DNA of 64,000 nt from Acidobacteriota bacterium. GTDB taxonomy: Bacteria > Acidobacteriota > Thermoanaerobaculia > Multivoradales > SZUA-115. The notes below the pieces were generated by a model. It was not told the DNA's origin. It ran no database searches and saw only the letters and a program-made list of their open reading frames with translations. Shown here piece by piece: positions 25,290 to 34,442 of this stretch. Every line of letters begins with the position of its first letter. Within the stretch, counting starts at the first letter, position 1. The stretch covers positions 1-64,000 of the forward strand of contig JAJRVQ010000179.1 in the NCBI GenBank assembly GCA_024277255.1. Reading direction: 5' to 3'. Made by a program: the position numbers and the translations under genes.

Positions 25290-25390
25290 TGGCTTGTAGC
25301 ACCCTCCTCCTACTCTTGGTTCGAGCACGGTAGCCCGCCGGCATGATGCCGCGCGGCTGCGCGATGTCGAACCCAGGAGGAACGCTCAAA

Positions 25391-26422
25391 ATGAACAAGT
25401 CGATTCTTGCCGTTGTCTGTCTATCGCTGGCGTTGACGAGTGCTGTGCAGGCGCAGCGTGAGCAGATTCGTATCGTTGGTTCATCGACCGTCTACCCGTT
25501 TGCCACCAAGGTCGCAGAGAGTTTTGGCCGAACCACCCACTTCAAGACCCCCGTTGTCGAGAGCACCGGCTCCGGTGGCGGTTTCAAATTGTTCTGTGCC
25601 GGCGTTGGAGGCGGCCATCCCGACATCACCAATGCTTCGCGGGCGATCAAGAGTTCCGAGGTCGAGCTGTGCAAGAAGAACGGTGTCACCGAGATCACCG
25701 AGGTGAAGATCGGCTACGACGGGATCGTGATCGCCAACTCGAAGAAGGCCCCCCGCTTCACGTTGACCCTGGAGCAGATCTTCCTGGCGCTGGCCAAAGA
25801 GGTGCCGGCGGGCGAGGGCAAACTCGAGGCCAACCCCTACCGCACCTGGAGCCAGATCGACCCGAGCCTGCCGGAGATCAAGATCGAAGTACTTGGCCCG
25901 CCGCCCACCTCCGGTACCCGCGATGCCTTCGCCGAGCTGGCGCTGGAGGGTGGCTGCAAGAAGATCGGCTGGATTGCCGCTCTCAAGAAGGTAGACAAGG
26001 CACGCTACAAGGCGATCTGCCACTCGATTCGCGAGGACGGCGGCTATGTCGAGGCGGGGGAGAACGACAACCTGATCGTGCACAAGCTGGACGCCAATCC
26101 GAACGCGCTGGGTGTCTTCGGTTTCAGCTTCCTCGACCAGAACACCGACAAGCTCCAAGGCAGCCTGATCAACGGTGTCGCCCCGACTTTCGACAACATC
26201 GCTGCGCAGTCCTACCCGGTCTCGCGGCCCCTCTTCTTCTACGTCAAGGGCGCCCACGCGGGGGTGATTCCCGGAATCGAGGACTACATCGCGGAGTTCA
26301 CCAGCGACAAGGCCGCGGGTGAAGAGGGCTACCTCGCCGACGCCGGGCTGATCCCGTTGCCGGCCGTCGAGCGCCGGAGCGTCCGCAAGGCAGCGATGGC
26401 GCTGGTGGCCAACGTCGACTAG
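25391..26422 (+). CDS. pstS: Phosphate ABC transporter substrate-binding protein
   Basis: 343 residues with a Sec signal peptide ending near VQAQ; there is no lipobox, so it is predicted soluble in the periplasm. The phosphate-binding landmarks are VGSSTVYPF near the N-terminus, ESTGSGGGFKLFC, DITNASRAIK, and PPPTSGTRDAF. It belongs to the PBP-like PstS group that often has 2 Cys near the ligand site. GGAGGA lies 8 nt before ATG 25391. First gene of pstS-pstC-pstA. Confidence 0.95.
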   Translation: MNKSILAVVCLSLALTSAVQAQREQIRIVGSSTVYPFATKVAESFGRTTHFKTPVVESTGSGGGFKLFCAGVGGGHPDITNASRAIKSSEVELCKKNGVTEITEVKIGYDGIVIANSKKAPRFTLTLEQIFLALAKEVPAGEGKLEANPYRTWSQIDPSLPEIKIEVLGPPPTSGTRDAFAELALEGGCKKIGWIAALKKVDKARYKAICHSIREDGGYVEAGENDNLIVHKLDANPNALGVFGFSFLDQNTDKLQGSLINGVAPTFDNIAAQSYPVSRPLFFYVKGAHAGVIPGIEDYIAEFTSDKAAGEEGYLADAGLIPLPAVERRSVRKAAMALVANVD

Positions 26423-26455
26423 CCCTTCCTCTTCACCCTTCCCGAGGATGATTCG

Positions 26456-27451
26456 TTGAACGGTGCGCTCCTCTTCTTGGTGGTCATTCTTGCTGCAGCT
26501 TACTTCGGTGGGTCGCGGATTTCGCCCACCTTGCTCGCCAACAGCACAGTGGAGAAGCTCATCCAAGGGCTGCTCCTGATCGCTTCGACGATCGCCGTTG
26601 TGACCACGATCGGTATCGTGCTCTCCCTCTTGTTCGAGTCGATACGCTTTTTCCGTTTGGTCCCGCCCGGCGAGTTCTTCTTCGGCCTCAAGTGGAGCCC
26701 GCAGACGGCCTTGCGCGCCGACCAGGTGGGTGGTTCCGGCAGCTTCGGCGCGATTCCGCTCTTCGCCGGGACGGCTCTGATCAGCGCCATCGCGATGGCC
26801 GTCGCGGTGCCGGTGGGATTGCTCTCGGCGATCTATCTGGCGGAGTATTCCTCGCCGCGGTTGCGCTCGCTGTTGAAGCCGATGCTCGAGATCTTGGCCG
26901 GTGTGCCCACCGTCGTCTACGGCTTCTTCGCCGCCTTGACGGTAGCGCCGGTGATCCGGGACTGGGGCGAGGGCTTGGGGTTGGATGTGGCCTCGGAGAG
27001 TGCGCTCGCCGCCGGGCTGGTGATGGGGGTGATGATCGTTCCTTTCATCTCCTCGCTGTCGGACGACTTCATCACCGCGGTGCCGCGCGGCTTGCGCGAA
27101 GCCTCGCTGGGCCTCGGTGCCACCCGCTCCGAAACCATTCGCCAAGTGGTGCTGCCGGCGGCGCTTCCGGGCATCGTCAGTGGGGTGTTGCTGGCGCTGT
27201 CGCGCGCCATCGGCGAGACGATGATCGTGGTCATGGCCGCCGGGCTGGGCGCCAACCTGACGGCCAATCCGCTCAAAGCGGTGACCACCGTCACCGTCCA
27301 GATCGTCACCCTCCTCGTCGGTGACCAAGAGTTCGATAGCGCCAAGACGCTGGCCGCCTTCGCCTTGGGTCTGGTGCTCTTCGCCACCACCCTGATCTTC
27401 AACGTAGTGGCGCTGGCGGTCGTCCGCAAGTACCGAGAACAATACGAGTAA
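26456..27451 (+). CDS. pstC: Phosphate ABC transporter permease PstC
   Basis: 331 residues with about seven membrane helices. The permease EAA loop reads EASLGLGATRSETIRQVVLPAALPG, diagnostic of PstC/PstA. A short periplasmic loop follows the second helix (FRLVPPGEFFFGLKWSPQ), as in other PstC proteins. The start codon is TTG at 26456, preceded by GAGGAT. The next gene begins 5 nt after the stop. Confidence 0.93.
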   Translation: MNGALLFLVVILAAAYFGGSRISPTLLANSTVEKLIQGLLLIASTIAVVTTIGIVLSLLFESIRFFRLVPPGEFFFGLKWSPQTALRADQVGGSGSFGAIPLFAGTALISAIAMAVAVPVGLLSAIYLAEYSSPRLRSLLKPMLEILAGVPTVVYGFFAALTVAPVIRDWGEGLGLDVASESALAAGLVMGVMIVPFISSLSDDFITAVPRGLREASLGLGATRSETIRQVVLPAALPGIVSGVLLALSRAIGETMIVVMAAGLGANLTANPLKAVTTVTVQIVTLLVGDQEFDSAKTLAAFALGLVLFATTLIFNVVALAVVRKYREQYE

Positions 27452-27456
27452 GCCCG

Positions 27457-28806
27457 ATGAGCGAACCGATGGTGGCAGGTGGCGAGATCAAGGCGGCGGA
27501 ATCGGCCGAGAGGGCAAGTCGGCGCAAGATGCCCGGGCGCGATCAGCGGCGACACCGCCTCGGCAAGCGGCTCAAAGCGGAGCGGCGCTTCCGCCTGGCT
27601 TGCCTGGCGGCGGTCGGCGTCGGCCTTGCCTTCCTGGTGGCGCTCTTCACCGATGTCATCCTCGAAGCGCACTCCGCCTTCTTTCAGACTCAAGTCGAGA
27701 TGGAAATCTTCTTCGATCCGGCGGTGATCGATCCAGCCGGGGATCGCGAAAGCCAGGCGTTGATCAGTGCCGACTACGCACAACTCTGGCGCCAGGCGCT
27801 GCGCGAGAGGTTCCCCGAGGTCTCCGGGCGCCGGGATCGGCGGGAACTCTACGGCCTGCTCAGCGCTGGGGCCACCTACGAACTGCAGAGAATGGTGACC
27901 TCGGATCCGACGTGGATCGGTCAGCGCGTAACCTTGGCTCTGCGCGCCTCCGATGAATTGGATTGGCTGGTCAAGGGGCGAGTGGACCGTGCCCTACCAG
28001 AGAGCGAGCGGCAGCTTTCCGACCGGCAAATCGCCTGGGCTGACGCTCTGCGCGCCGACGGTAGGGTCGAGAGGCGGTTCAACGCCGCCTTTTTCACCAC
28101 CGGCGATTCGCGCGATCCGGAACTCGCCGGCATCGGCGGGGCGATCGTGGGCTCGTTCTACACCCTCTTGATCACTCTGCTGATCGCCTTTCCACTGGGT
28201 GTGGCGACCGCGATCTATCTGCAAGAGTTCGCGCCGCGCAGTCGCTGGATCGATCTGATCGAGGTCAACATCAACAATCTGGCGGCGGTGCCTTCGATCG
28301 TCTTCGGTCTGCTCGGCTTGGCGGTCTTCCTGAACCTGTTCGGCATGCCGCGCTCGGCGCCGTTGGTCGGCGGTTTGGTGCTCAGTTTGATGACTCTGCC
28401 GGTGATCATCATCGCCGGTCGCGCGGCGCTGCAGGCGGTACCTCCGTCGATCCGGGAAGCGGCCTACGGTCTGGGCGCCACCCCCTTGCAGGTGACGGCC
28501 CACCATGTTCTACCTCTGGCTCTACCGGGAATGCTCACCGGCGCCATCATCGGTATGGCGCGGGCGCTGGGAGAGACGGCGCCGTTGCTGATGATCGGCA
28601 TGGTCGCCTTCATCGTCGATGTCCCCAAGGGACCGCTCGATCCCTCCACCGTACTGCCGGTGCAGGTCTACCTGTGGGCGGACAGTCCCGAGCGGGCCTT
28701 TGCCGAGAAAACTTCGGCGGCGATTCTCTGCCTGCTGCTCTTCTTGATCCTGATGAACGGCGGCGCGGTGTGGCTGCGCCAGAAGACCGAGAAGCGAATA
28801 CGGTGA
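27457..28806 (+). CDS. pstA: Phosphate ABC transporter permease PstA with large N-terminal loop
   Basis: 449 residues, about 150 more than E. coli PstA. A basic cytoplasmic N-terminus (RASRRKMPGRDQRRHRLGKR) leads into the first membrane helix (about 45-67). An unusually long extracytoplasmic region (about 70-225) follows, then the standard permease core with EAAYGLGATPLQVTAHHVLPLALPG. The extra region resembles the DUF3333 domain found in some PstA proteins. It may contact PstS or another periplasmic partner. Confidence 0.92.
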   Translation: MSEPMVAGGEIKAAESAERASRRKMPGRDQRRHRLGKRLKAERRFRLACLAAVGVGLAFLVALFTDVILEAHSAFFQTQVEMEIFFDPAVIDPAGDRESQALISADYAQLWRQALRERFPEVSGRRDRRELYGLLSAGATYELQRMVTSDPTWIGQRVTLALRASDELDWLVKGRVDRALPESERQLSDRQIAWADALRADGRVERRFNAAFFTTGDSRDPELAGIGGAIVGSFYTLLITLLIAFPLGVATAIYLQEFAPRSRWIDLIEVNINNLAAVPSIVFGLLGLAVFLNLFGMPRSAPLVGGLVLSLMTLPVIIIAGRAALQAVPPSIREAAYGLGATPLQVTAHHVLPLALPGMLTGAIIGMARALGETAPLLMIGMVAFIVDVPKGPLDPSTVLPVQVYLWADSPERAFAEKTSAAILCLLLFLILMNGGAVWLRQKTEKRIR

Positions 28807-28831
28807 GAAGCAAGGGCTGCCCGGGTAGCCT

Positions 28832-30022
28832 CTAGAAATCCACCTGCCAGCGGACCAGGAAGAAGTTGGCGGTTCCCAGGGTACTGATGTCGGCGTTGAC
28901 CCAGTTGATCATCAGGCGGGTGGCCGGGTTGAGGTGCCAGTTGACGGCGAGGGTGAGGTTGTCTTGCTCGCCGCCGTGGATGGCGGCGTCGTTGAGGTTG
29001 AGACTCGATGCGCGTACAGCGATCTCCCAGGCGCCTTTGCCACCGTTGTTGTCCCAGTTGCTGCTCGGCTTGAGACGGTTGAAGGCGCCGGTGCTGGTCT
29101 TGAAACGGCGGTGGTCGTCAGTCAAGAAGAAGCCGGCCTGAGCGTAGTAGCCGTCGAAGGTCGGGTCGCCGAATTCGGGAGAATCGATGTCGGTTTGGAT
29201 GTACTCACCGGCGAACCAGAAGCGGTTGAACACCCCGGCCACTTCGGCGCCGAGCAGGGTGGAGCTGTCGGCGGCGAAGCGGTCGGTGTTGACGAAGCGG
29301 GTGGTGAAGTGGGCCTCGGGGCGGGCACGGAAGCGGAAGGTGCCGTTGTCAGCGATCTCTTTGGCGGAAACCGCGATACCGAGGTGCAGCAGCTTCTTGC
29401 CTCCCTCCTCGTAGAGAGGCCGCCAGCCGATGCGCGCGGTGAGATTGGTGTTGTTCTCGTCGGTCGAGACTGCGAAGCCGTCGGCGTCGTAGAAGTAGCC
29501 CACGCCCCAGTTGAGGGTGTCGCCGTTGGCACCGTGCACCCCGGCGCCGGAGTTGCGGCTGGGCGAGAAGGCCTCCACCGGCAGCGAGCGTTCGATGAAG
29601 GCGAGGTATTTCGAACTGGTCTGCTCTTCCAGGCTGAAGTACTCCTTGAAGTGACCGAAGCGTACCTGCCCCCAGTCCAGCTTGAGGCCGATCCAGACGT
29701 CCTTGAAGTCGGCGCTGCCGCCGGCGAAGTCGTACTGCGCTTTGAACTCGACCCGCTGGTAGACGGTGCCGGAGAAGAAGAGCCGGGCGCGGCGGAACTC
29801 GAAGCCGTTGTCAAGGTCGTCCTCCAGCGCATTGTCGCCGCTGGCGAAGGTGTAGTCGGCCTGGATGCGGCCGCCGAACTTGAGTTTGAATTGGCCGTCC
29901 TCGGAGGCGAGCTGGTGGCCGTTACTCCACTTGGAGAGCCAGTCGTCGCAGCGCACCGCGGGGGCGGCGAAGAGCAACGTTGCAAGGAAACAGAGGGCGA
30001 GGCGATGAACAGGCGGTTTCAT
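28832..30022 (-). CDS. Phosphate-selective porin OprO/OprP family
   Basis: 396 residues with a signal peptide (ends AVRCDD) and an N-terminal block FKLKFGGRIQADYTF, followed by GFEFRRARLFFSGTVYQRVEFKAQYDF (shown in pieces: FRRARLFFSG, EFKAQYDFAG), which is the OprO/OprP signature. The barrel ends in the aromatic terminal strand VRWQVDF. It is the last gene of the minus-strand pho unit and converges with pstA, with only 25 nt between the two stops. Its role is outer-membrane phosphate entry. Confidence 0.92.
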   Translation of the reverse strand: MKPPVHRLALCFLATLLFAAPAVRCDDWLSKWSNGHQLASEDGQFKLKFGGRIQADYTFASGDNALEDDLDNGFEFRRARLFFSGTVYQRVEFKAQYDFAGGSADFKDVWIGLKLDWGQVRFGHFKEYFSLEEQTSSKYLAFIERSLPVEAFSPSRNSGAGVHGANGDTLNWGVGYFYDADGFAVSTDENNTNLTARIGWRPLYEEGGKKLLHLGIAVSAKEIADNGTFRFRARPEAHFTTRFVNTDRFAADSSTLLGAEVAGVFNRFWFAGEYIQTDIDSPEFGDPTFDGYYAQAGFFLTDDHRRFKTSTGAFNRLKPSSNWDNNGGKGAWEIAVRASSLNLNDAAIHGGEQDNLTLAVNWHLNPATRLMINWVNADISTLGTANFFLVRWQVDF

Positions 30023-30101
30023 GTCCGTTCTCCCGTTGACGGAGTGATTGGGTCAAAAGGTGTAATACCCGGCAACTATGCAAGAGGAGTGGTGCGCCAG
30101 C

Positions 30102-30119
30102 GTGGAGGTGGTGTGACGA
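30102..30119 (-). promoter_or_regulatory. Degenerate Pho-box-like pair before the porin gene
   Basis: On the minus strand TCGTCAC and CCTCCAC are separated by 4 bp. Only the first half-site is good, so this is a weak candidate for an internal PhoB site serving the porin. Confidence 0.3.
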
Positions 30120-30149
30120 AAAGGCGACGCTGTGCGGGGGGGAGGGCTG

Positions 30150-31010
30150 TTAGCCGAAGCGGCCCGTGATGTAGTCCTCGGTCTGTTGTTTCCGCGGTTT
30201 GATGAAGAGCCTGTCGGTGACGCCGAACTCGATCAGTTCTCCGAGGTAGAGGAACGCGGTGTAATCGGAGACGCGCGCCGCCTGCTGCATGTTATGGGTG
30301 ACGATGACCTGGGTGTAGTCCTCTTTGAGTTCGTGCAGCAGCTCTTCGATTTTGGCGGTGGCGATGGGGTCGAGTGCCGAGCAGGGTTCGTCGAGCAGGA
30401 GCACCTGCGGTTCGACGGCGATAGCGCGGGCGATACACAGCCGCTGTTGTTGGCCACCGGAAAGACTGAGGGCGTTGTCGCTCAGTCGATCTTTGACTTC
30501 ATCCCACAGCGCGGCGCTACGCAGGCTCTCTTCGACGATCTCTTCGAGGTCGCGCTTCTTGCTCACTCCTTGGATGCGACAGCCGTAGGCGACGTTCTCG
30601 AAGATCGACTTGGGGAAGGGGTTTGACTTTTGAAAGACCATGCCGACCTGTTTGCGCAGGTCATGGACGTCGACGCTCGGCTCGAAGACGCTCTTGCCGT
30701 CGAGCCGTAGGCTGCCTTCGGTGCGCACGGCCGGGATCAGATCGTTGAGCCGGTTGAAGCAGCGCAGCAAGGTCGACTTACCGCAACCCGAGGGGCCGAT
30801 GAAGGCGGTGATCTTCTTCGGGGCGATGGCGAGCGAGATCTTGTCGAGGGCCTGTTTCTCGCCGTACCACAGGGAGAGTTGATCGACCTCGAAGATCGGG
30901 TTCTCGATCCTTGCGGCTTCCTCGTCGCGGGGCGTCACCCCCATGCGGGTCTCGGGCAGTCCACGCGCCGGCGTGGAGGTTGAGTGCGGGTGGTCAAGAG
31001 CGGCTTCCAT
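30150..31010 (-). CDS. pstB: Phosphate ABC transporter ATP-binding protein
   Basis: 286 residues. Walker A GPSGCGKST, signature LSGGQQQR, Walker B VLLLDEPCSALDP and the H-loop VTHNMQQA are all intact. The N-terminus has about 35 extra residues before the ATPase domain (IFEVDQLSLWYGEKQAL); an internal ATG (residue 23) is an alternative start. It drives phosphate import through PstC/PstA, whose genes lie on the other strand, an uncommon split of the pst locus. Confidence 0.95.
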   Translation of the reverse strand: MEAALDHPHSTSTPARGLPETRMGVTPRDEEAARIENPIFEVDQLSLWYGEKQALDKISLAIAPKKITAFIGPSGCGKSTLLRCFNRLNDLIPAVRTEGSLRLDGKSVFEPSVDVHDLRKQVGMVFQKSNPFPKSIFENVAYGCRIQGVSKKRDLEEIVEESLRSAALWDEVKDRLSDNALSLSGGQQQRLCIARAIAVEPQVLLLDEPCSALDPIATAKIEELLHELKEDYTQVIVTHNMQQAARVSDYTAFLYLGELIEFGVTDRLFIKPRKQQTEDYITGRFG

Positions 31011-31039
31011 CGCTGGCTCCTCGTCTTCGCTGGTGACCT

Positions 31040-31729
31040 TCAGTGAGGCTCGGTCGCTTCGTCGTAGCGGGTGGCCGAGTGGCGGATGTCCGTGGCTTCG
31101 ACGTAGAAGATGATGCTCTCGCAGATGTTGGTGGCGTGATCGGCGATGCGCTCGAGATTCTGGGCGATCAGCAGCTGGTGGAAGGTGTTGGTGGCTTGGT
31201 CGGAGTTTTGGCTGACTTTCGCCAGCAACGACCGCGAGAGTGCCTCGTAGTGATCGTCGATCTGGTCGTCGCGCTGCCAGATTTGACGGGCCAGCTCGGC
31301 ATCGCGATGGACGAAGGCATCGAGGCTCTGAGCGACCATCCGGCGCACGTTGTGCGCCATGCGTTCGAGTTCCGCGCGCAGCCTCGCTGGTGGTGGACAG
31401 CTCAGTTCGCAGGCGGAGCGGGCGATGTTCTTGGCCGAGTCGCCGGTGCGTTCCAGGTCCTTGACGATGTTCATCACCGAGATCAGGAAGCGCAGGTCGA
31501 TCGCCGTCGGCTGCTGTCTGGCCAGCGCCGAGAGGCAGTGTTCATCGATCTGCTTTTCGTAGTCGTCGACGTCGCGGTCACGGTGGACGACCTCGGCTGC
31601 GAGTTGGCAATCGTGGTCGCTGACGCAGCGCATGGCCTCAGCGACCATTCCTTCGACCGTGGCTCCCATGGTGAGCATCTGCTGGCGGATCAGGTCAAGA
31701 TCCTGGTCGAGCTGTCTATCCATTGGCAT
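31040..31729 (-). CDS. phoU: Phosphate signalling protein PhoU
   Basis: 229 residues of all-helical sequence with the two PhoU repeats. Metal-site-like acidic motifs include VVHRDRDVDDYEKQID in the first repeat and IWQRDDQIDDHYEAL in the second. It links Pst transporter activity to PhoR. It lies between phoR and pstB in the same direction. Confidence 0.95.
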   Translation of the reverse strand: MPMDRQLDQDLDLIRQQMLTMGATVEGMVAEAMRCVSDHDCQLAAEVVHRDRDVDDYEKQIDEHCLSALARQQPTAIDLRFLISVMNIVKDLERTGDSAKNIARSACELSCPPPARLRAELERMAHNVRRMVAQSLDAFVHRDAELARQIWQRDDQIDDHYEALSRSLLAKVSQNSDQATNTFHQLLIAQNLERIADHATNICESIIFYVEATDIRHSATRYDEATEPH

Positions 31730-31848
31730 TCCTTGCTGTGTGCGAGGTACGGGGCGCGCGCCCAGCAGGGTTCAACGCTGCTGCGCAAGGCTAGCGAGCT
31801 GTTGTCGCCCGGACCTTGACAGTAGTGTTACAACTCAGCGACAGCACG

Positions 31849-33624
31849 CTAGCTAGGAAGCCGGACGCGAAACAGGGTGAAGGCTCCCTCCACGCTCTCC
31901 ACCTCGACTGTTCCACCGTGGAGTTGGGCGATGTGTTTGACGATCGCCAGGCCAAGACCGGTACCGCCCTCGGCGCGCGAGCGGCCTTTGTCGACTCGGT
32001 AGAAGCGCTCGAACAGGCGTGGTAGCGCTTCGGCCGGAATGCCGAGGCCGGTGTCGCGGACACAGATCTCGACCTGCTCGCCGAGCGCATGGATGGAAAG
32101 ATCGACCCGCCCGCCCTCGCGGTTGTACTTGACGGCATTTTCCAGCAGGTTGACGAACAATCTCTCCAGGCTGCCGGCATCACCGAGGACTGGGGGCACC
32201 TCTGCGCAGTCCGTGTGGATCTGCACCTTCCGCCGTCGCGCCGTGCCCGAGATGGTCTCCAGCGCGCGTGTGGCCACCGCCGCGAGGTCGACGCTCTCTG
32301 CAACGTGGGTTCCAGCCGAGCTTTCGAGCCGAGAGAGGGTCAGCAGGTCGTCGAGCAAGGCCTGAAGGCGCGAGCAATGGGCGAGGATACGACCGACGAA
32401 ACGCTCGGCATGGTCCGGCTCGGCCAGTGCACCGTCGCTGAGCGTTTCCGCGTAACCGCGAATCGCCGCCAGCGGCGTGCGCAGCTCGTGGGAGACATTG
32501 GCCACGAAGTCGCGGCGGGTGGCGGCCAGACGGTTGGCAGCGGTGGTGTCGCGCACCACCACTACACTGCCGCCGCCCTCGCCGAGCGCCGAGCCCGCGA
32601 TCAGCAACGAGCGGGGTTGGGGTCGATCGAGGTCGACCTCGATCGCCGGGCAGTCCTCGCCGTGCAAAGAAGCCTCGGCGACGCGTGTGAGTTCGGGCAA
32701 GCGGGTGACTTCGAGCGGTGTCATGCCACGTACTTCGCGGTCGATGTTGAACAGCGCTCGGAAGGCGGGGTTGGCCAGATCGACCCGCCCGTCGGCGCCC
32801 ACCACCAGCACCCCCTCGGACATGCCGGAGAGGATCTTGTAGAAATGATCGCGCTCCGTTTCGACAGCTGCGATCTGATCGCGCACCCGCTCGGCGAGTC
32901 GGTTGAGCGCCTCGGCGAGGGTCGCGAGCTGTTCGTTCTTGGGAAGCGGCAGCCGATAGTCGTACTGGCCGGCGGCCAGCCTCCGGGCTCCGCCGATCAA
33001 GTTGACCAGCGGCTGGAACAGGCGCCGGTCAAACCACAGTGAGGCGGCCATCATCGCCGCCAAAGCCGCCGCCAGGGCGAGGAGGGTGATGGCGGCCAGA
33101 CGGGTACGCAATTCCGCGAGCTGCTTGAGCGGCATGGCGAGCCGGAGGGTGAAGAGCCGGCCATCGGTGGTCGTCACGCGGCGGGCGGCGTAGACATACT
33201 CCTGGCCGGTGGTCGTGCTGCGGCGCACCGAGAAGCCGGTTCCTTGGAGCACCGCGGCGAGGATCTCGGGCCGGCCGGCGTGGTTCTCCATCGCCGCCAG
33301 GCGGTCGCCGTCGCGCGCACTGTCGGCCAGCACCGTGCCGTCGCGCGCGATCACGGTGACGCGCAATGGCGTGCCGGCAGGCAGCGCCGTGACCTGCGCC
33401 TGTAGCTCCGTGCTGCCACATGGGGCCGAGCTGCGTTGTGACTCCAGTTGGGCGAGGATGTTGGGCGCCAGCACCCGAGCTTCGTTGAGCAGTTGGTCGG
33501 CCACCGAGCGCACCAGCAGGTTGGGCAAGAGCAGCCACAGCAAGGCGCTGATGGTGGCGATGGCGGCCGCCGCGGGCGCCAGCGAGGAAAGGCGCAGGCG
33601 GCTGAACGAGAAGAGGGGTGGCAT
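31849..33624 (-). CDS. phoR: Phosphate-regulon sensor histidine kinase PhoR
   Basis: 591 residues: membrane helix (about 13-36), extracytoplasmic domain, second helix (about 178-200), HAMP, a PAS domain (about 262-365), H-box VSHELRTPL (His379), N box LFVNLLENAVKYN, G1 RDTGLGIP and G2 GGTGLGLAIV. The sizeable extracytoplasmic domain is more like the Gram-positive/Acidobacterial PhoR type than E. coli PhoR. Starts 12 nt after phoB. Confidence 0.9.
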   Translation of the reverse strand: MPPLFSFSRLRLSSLAPAAAAIATISALLWLLLPNLLVRSVADQLLNEARVLAPNILAQLESQRSSAPCGSTELQAQVTALPAGTPLRVTVIARDGTVLADSARDGDRLAAMENHAGRPEILAAVLQGTGFSVRRSTTTGQEYVYAARRVTTTDGRLFTLRLAMPLKQLAELRTRLAAITLLALAAALAAMMAASLWFDRRLFQPLVNLIGGARRLAAGQYDYRLPLPKNEQLATLAEALNRLAERVRDQIAAVETERDHFYKILSGMSEGVLVVGADGRVDLANPAFRALFNIDREVRGMTPLEVTRLPELTRVAEASLHGEDCPAIEVDLDRPQPRSLLIAGSALGEGGGSVVVVRDTTAANRLAATRRDFVANVSHELRTPLAAIRGYAETLSDGALAEPDHAERFVGRILAHCSRLQALLDDLLTLSRLESSAGTHVAESVDLAAVATRALETISGTARRRKVQIHTDCAEVPPVLGDAGSLERLFVNLLENAVKYNREGGRVDLSIHALGEQVEICVRDTGLGIPAEALPRLFERFYRVDKGRSRAEGGTGLGLAIVKHIAQLHGGTVEVESVEGAFTLFRVRLPS

Positions 33625-33636
33625 GCGGTCTGCGAT

Positions 33637-34329
33637 CTAAAGAGTGAGCCGGTAGCCGACGCCGATCACCGTCTCGATGCGCTCCGCTTCCGGACCCAGC
33701 TTGCGACGCAGGCGCCGAATGTGGGTGTCGACCGTCCGGCTGTCGATGTCGTCGACATAGCCCCAGACGTCGCTCAGCAGCCGGCCGCGAGTTTGCACTC
33801 GTCCGGCCCGTTCGATCAGCACGTGCAGCAGTCGGAACTCGGTGGCGGTCAAGGAGATTTCCTCGCCGTCCACCGCGCAGCGGTGCGCCTCGGGATCGAG
33901 GATGAGGCTACCGATCTCGAGCCTCCCGGTGCCGCTGTCCTTCTCCTCGGCGAGGGGTGCCCGGCGCAAGACCGCCTTGGCGCGCAGGACCACTTCCCGA
34001 GGCGAGAAGGGCTTGGTGATGTAGTCGTCGGCGCCCAGCTCAAAGCCGACGATTCGATCGACCTCCTCGCCACGGGCGGTGAGCATGATCAGCGGGATGC
34101 CGGCGGTGGCGGCGTTGCGCTTGAGGGCGCGGGTCAGTTCCAGGCCGTCGAGGCCCGGCAGCATCAGGTCGAGCAGGATTAGATCGGGCGGATCGCGCCG
34201 GATTTGCGCCAGGGCCTCGTCACCCCGATCGGCCAACTCCACAGCGAAACCGTCCTTGCCGAGGTTGTAGGCGAGAACTTCGGCGATATCGGGCTCGTCT
34301 TCGACGATCAGAATTCGCTGACCACTCAT
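33637..34329 (-). CDS. phoB: Phosphate-regulon response regulator PhoB
   Basis: 230 residues: receiver domain with acidic pocket EDE (10-12), phospho-acceptor Asp54 (LLDLMLPGLDG) and Lys in ITKPFSPRE, then a winged-helix domain (TATEFRLLHVLIE, VDTHIRRLRRKLG, VIGVGYRLTL). First gene of the minus-strand pho unit, with a Pho box about 85 nt upstream that indicates autoregulation. Confidence 0.93.
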   Translation of the reverse strand: MSGQRILIVEDEPDIAEVLAYNLGKDGFAVELADRGDEALAQIRRDPPDLILLDLMLPGLDGLELTRALKRNAATAGIPLIMLTARGEEVDRIVGFELGADDYITKPFSPREVVLRAKAVLRRAPLAEEKDSGTGRLEIGSLILDPEAHRCAVDGEEISLTATEFRLLHVLIERAGRVQTRGRLLSDVWGYVDDIDSRTVDTHIRRLRRKLGPEAERIETVIGVGYRLTL

Positions 34330-34415
34330 CGAATCTCCATAGCAGCGGTCCCCAGCTGGCGGTGGCGCTGTGCAGAGAAGCTAGCATGCGCGTCACAAGG
34401 TCCGCCCGCTACGGT

Positions 34416-34433
34416 GTGACGATCCTGTGACTA
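34416..34433 (-). promoter_or_regulatory. Pho box upstream of phoB
   Basis: On the minus strand TAGTCAC and TCGTCAC are 7-bp half-sites separated by 4 bp (11-bp period), as in the pstS Pho box. It should place the phoB-phoR-phoU-pstB-porin unit under PhoB control. Confidence 0.75.
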
Positions 34434-34442
34434 CCGAGTCCG

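Noticed and set aside
25481..27442. 653-codon minus-strand open frame across pstS and pstC
   Set aside because: Both plus-strand genes are clear family members with a Pho box. The antisense translation is low-complexity (Glu, Gly, Arg, His) without motifs.
28934..30169. 411-codon plus-strand open frame opposite the phosphate porin
   Set aside because: Shadow of the porin gene; rich in Val, Gly and Glu with no domain, and no promoter of its own.
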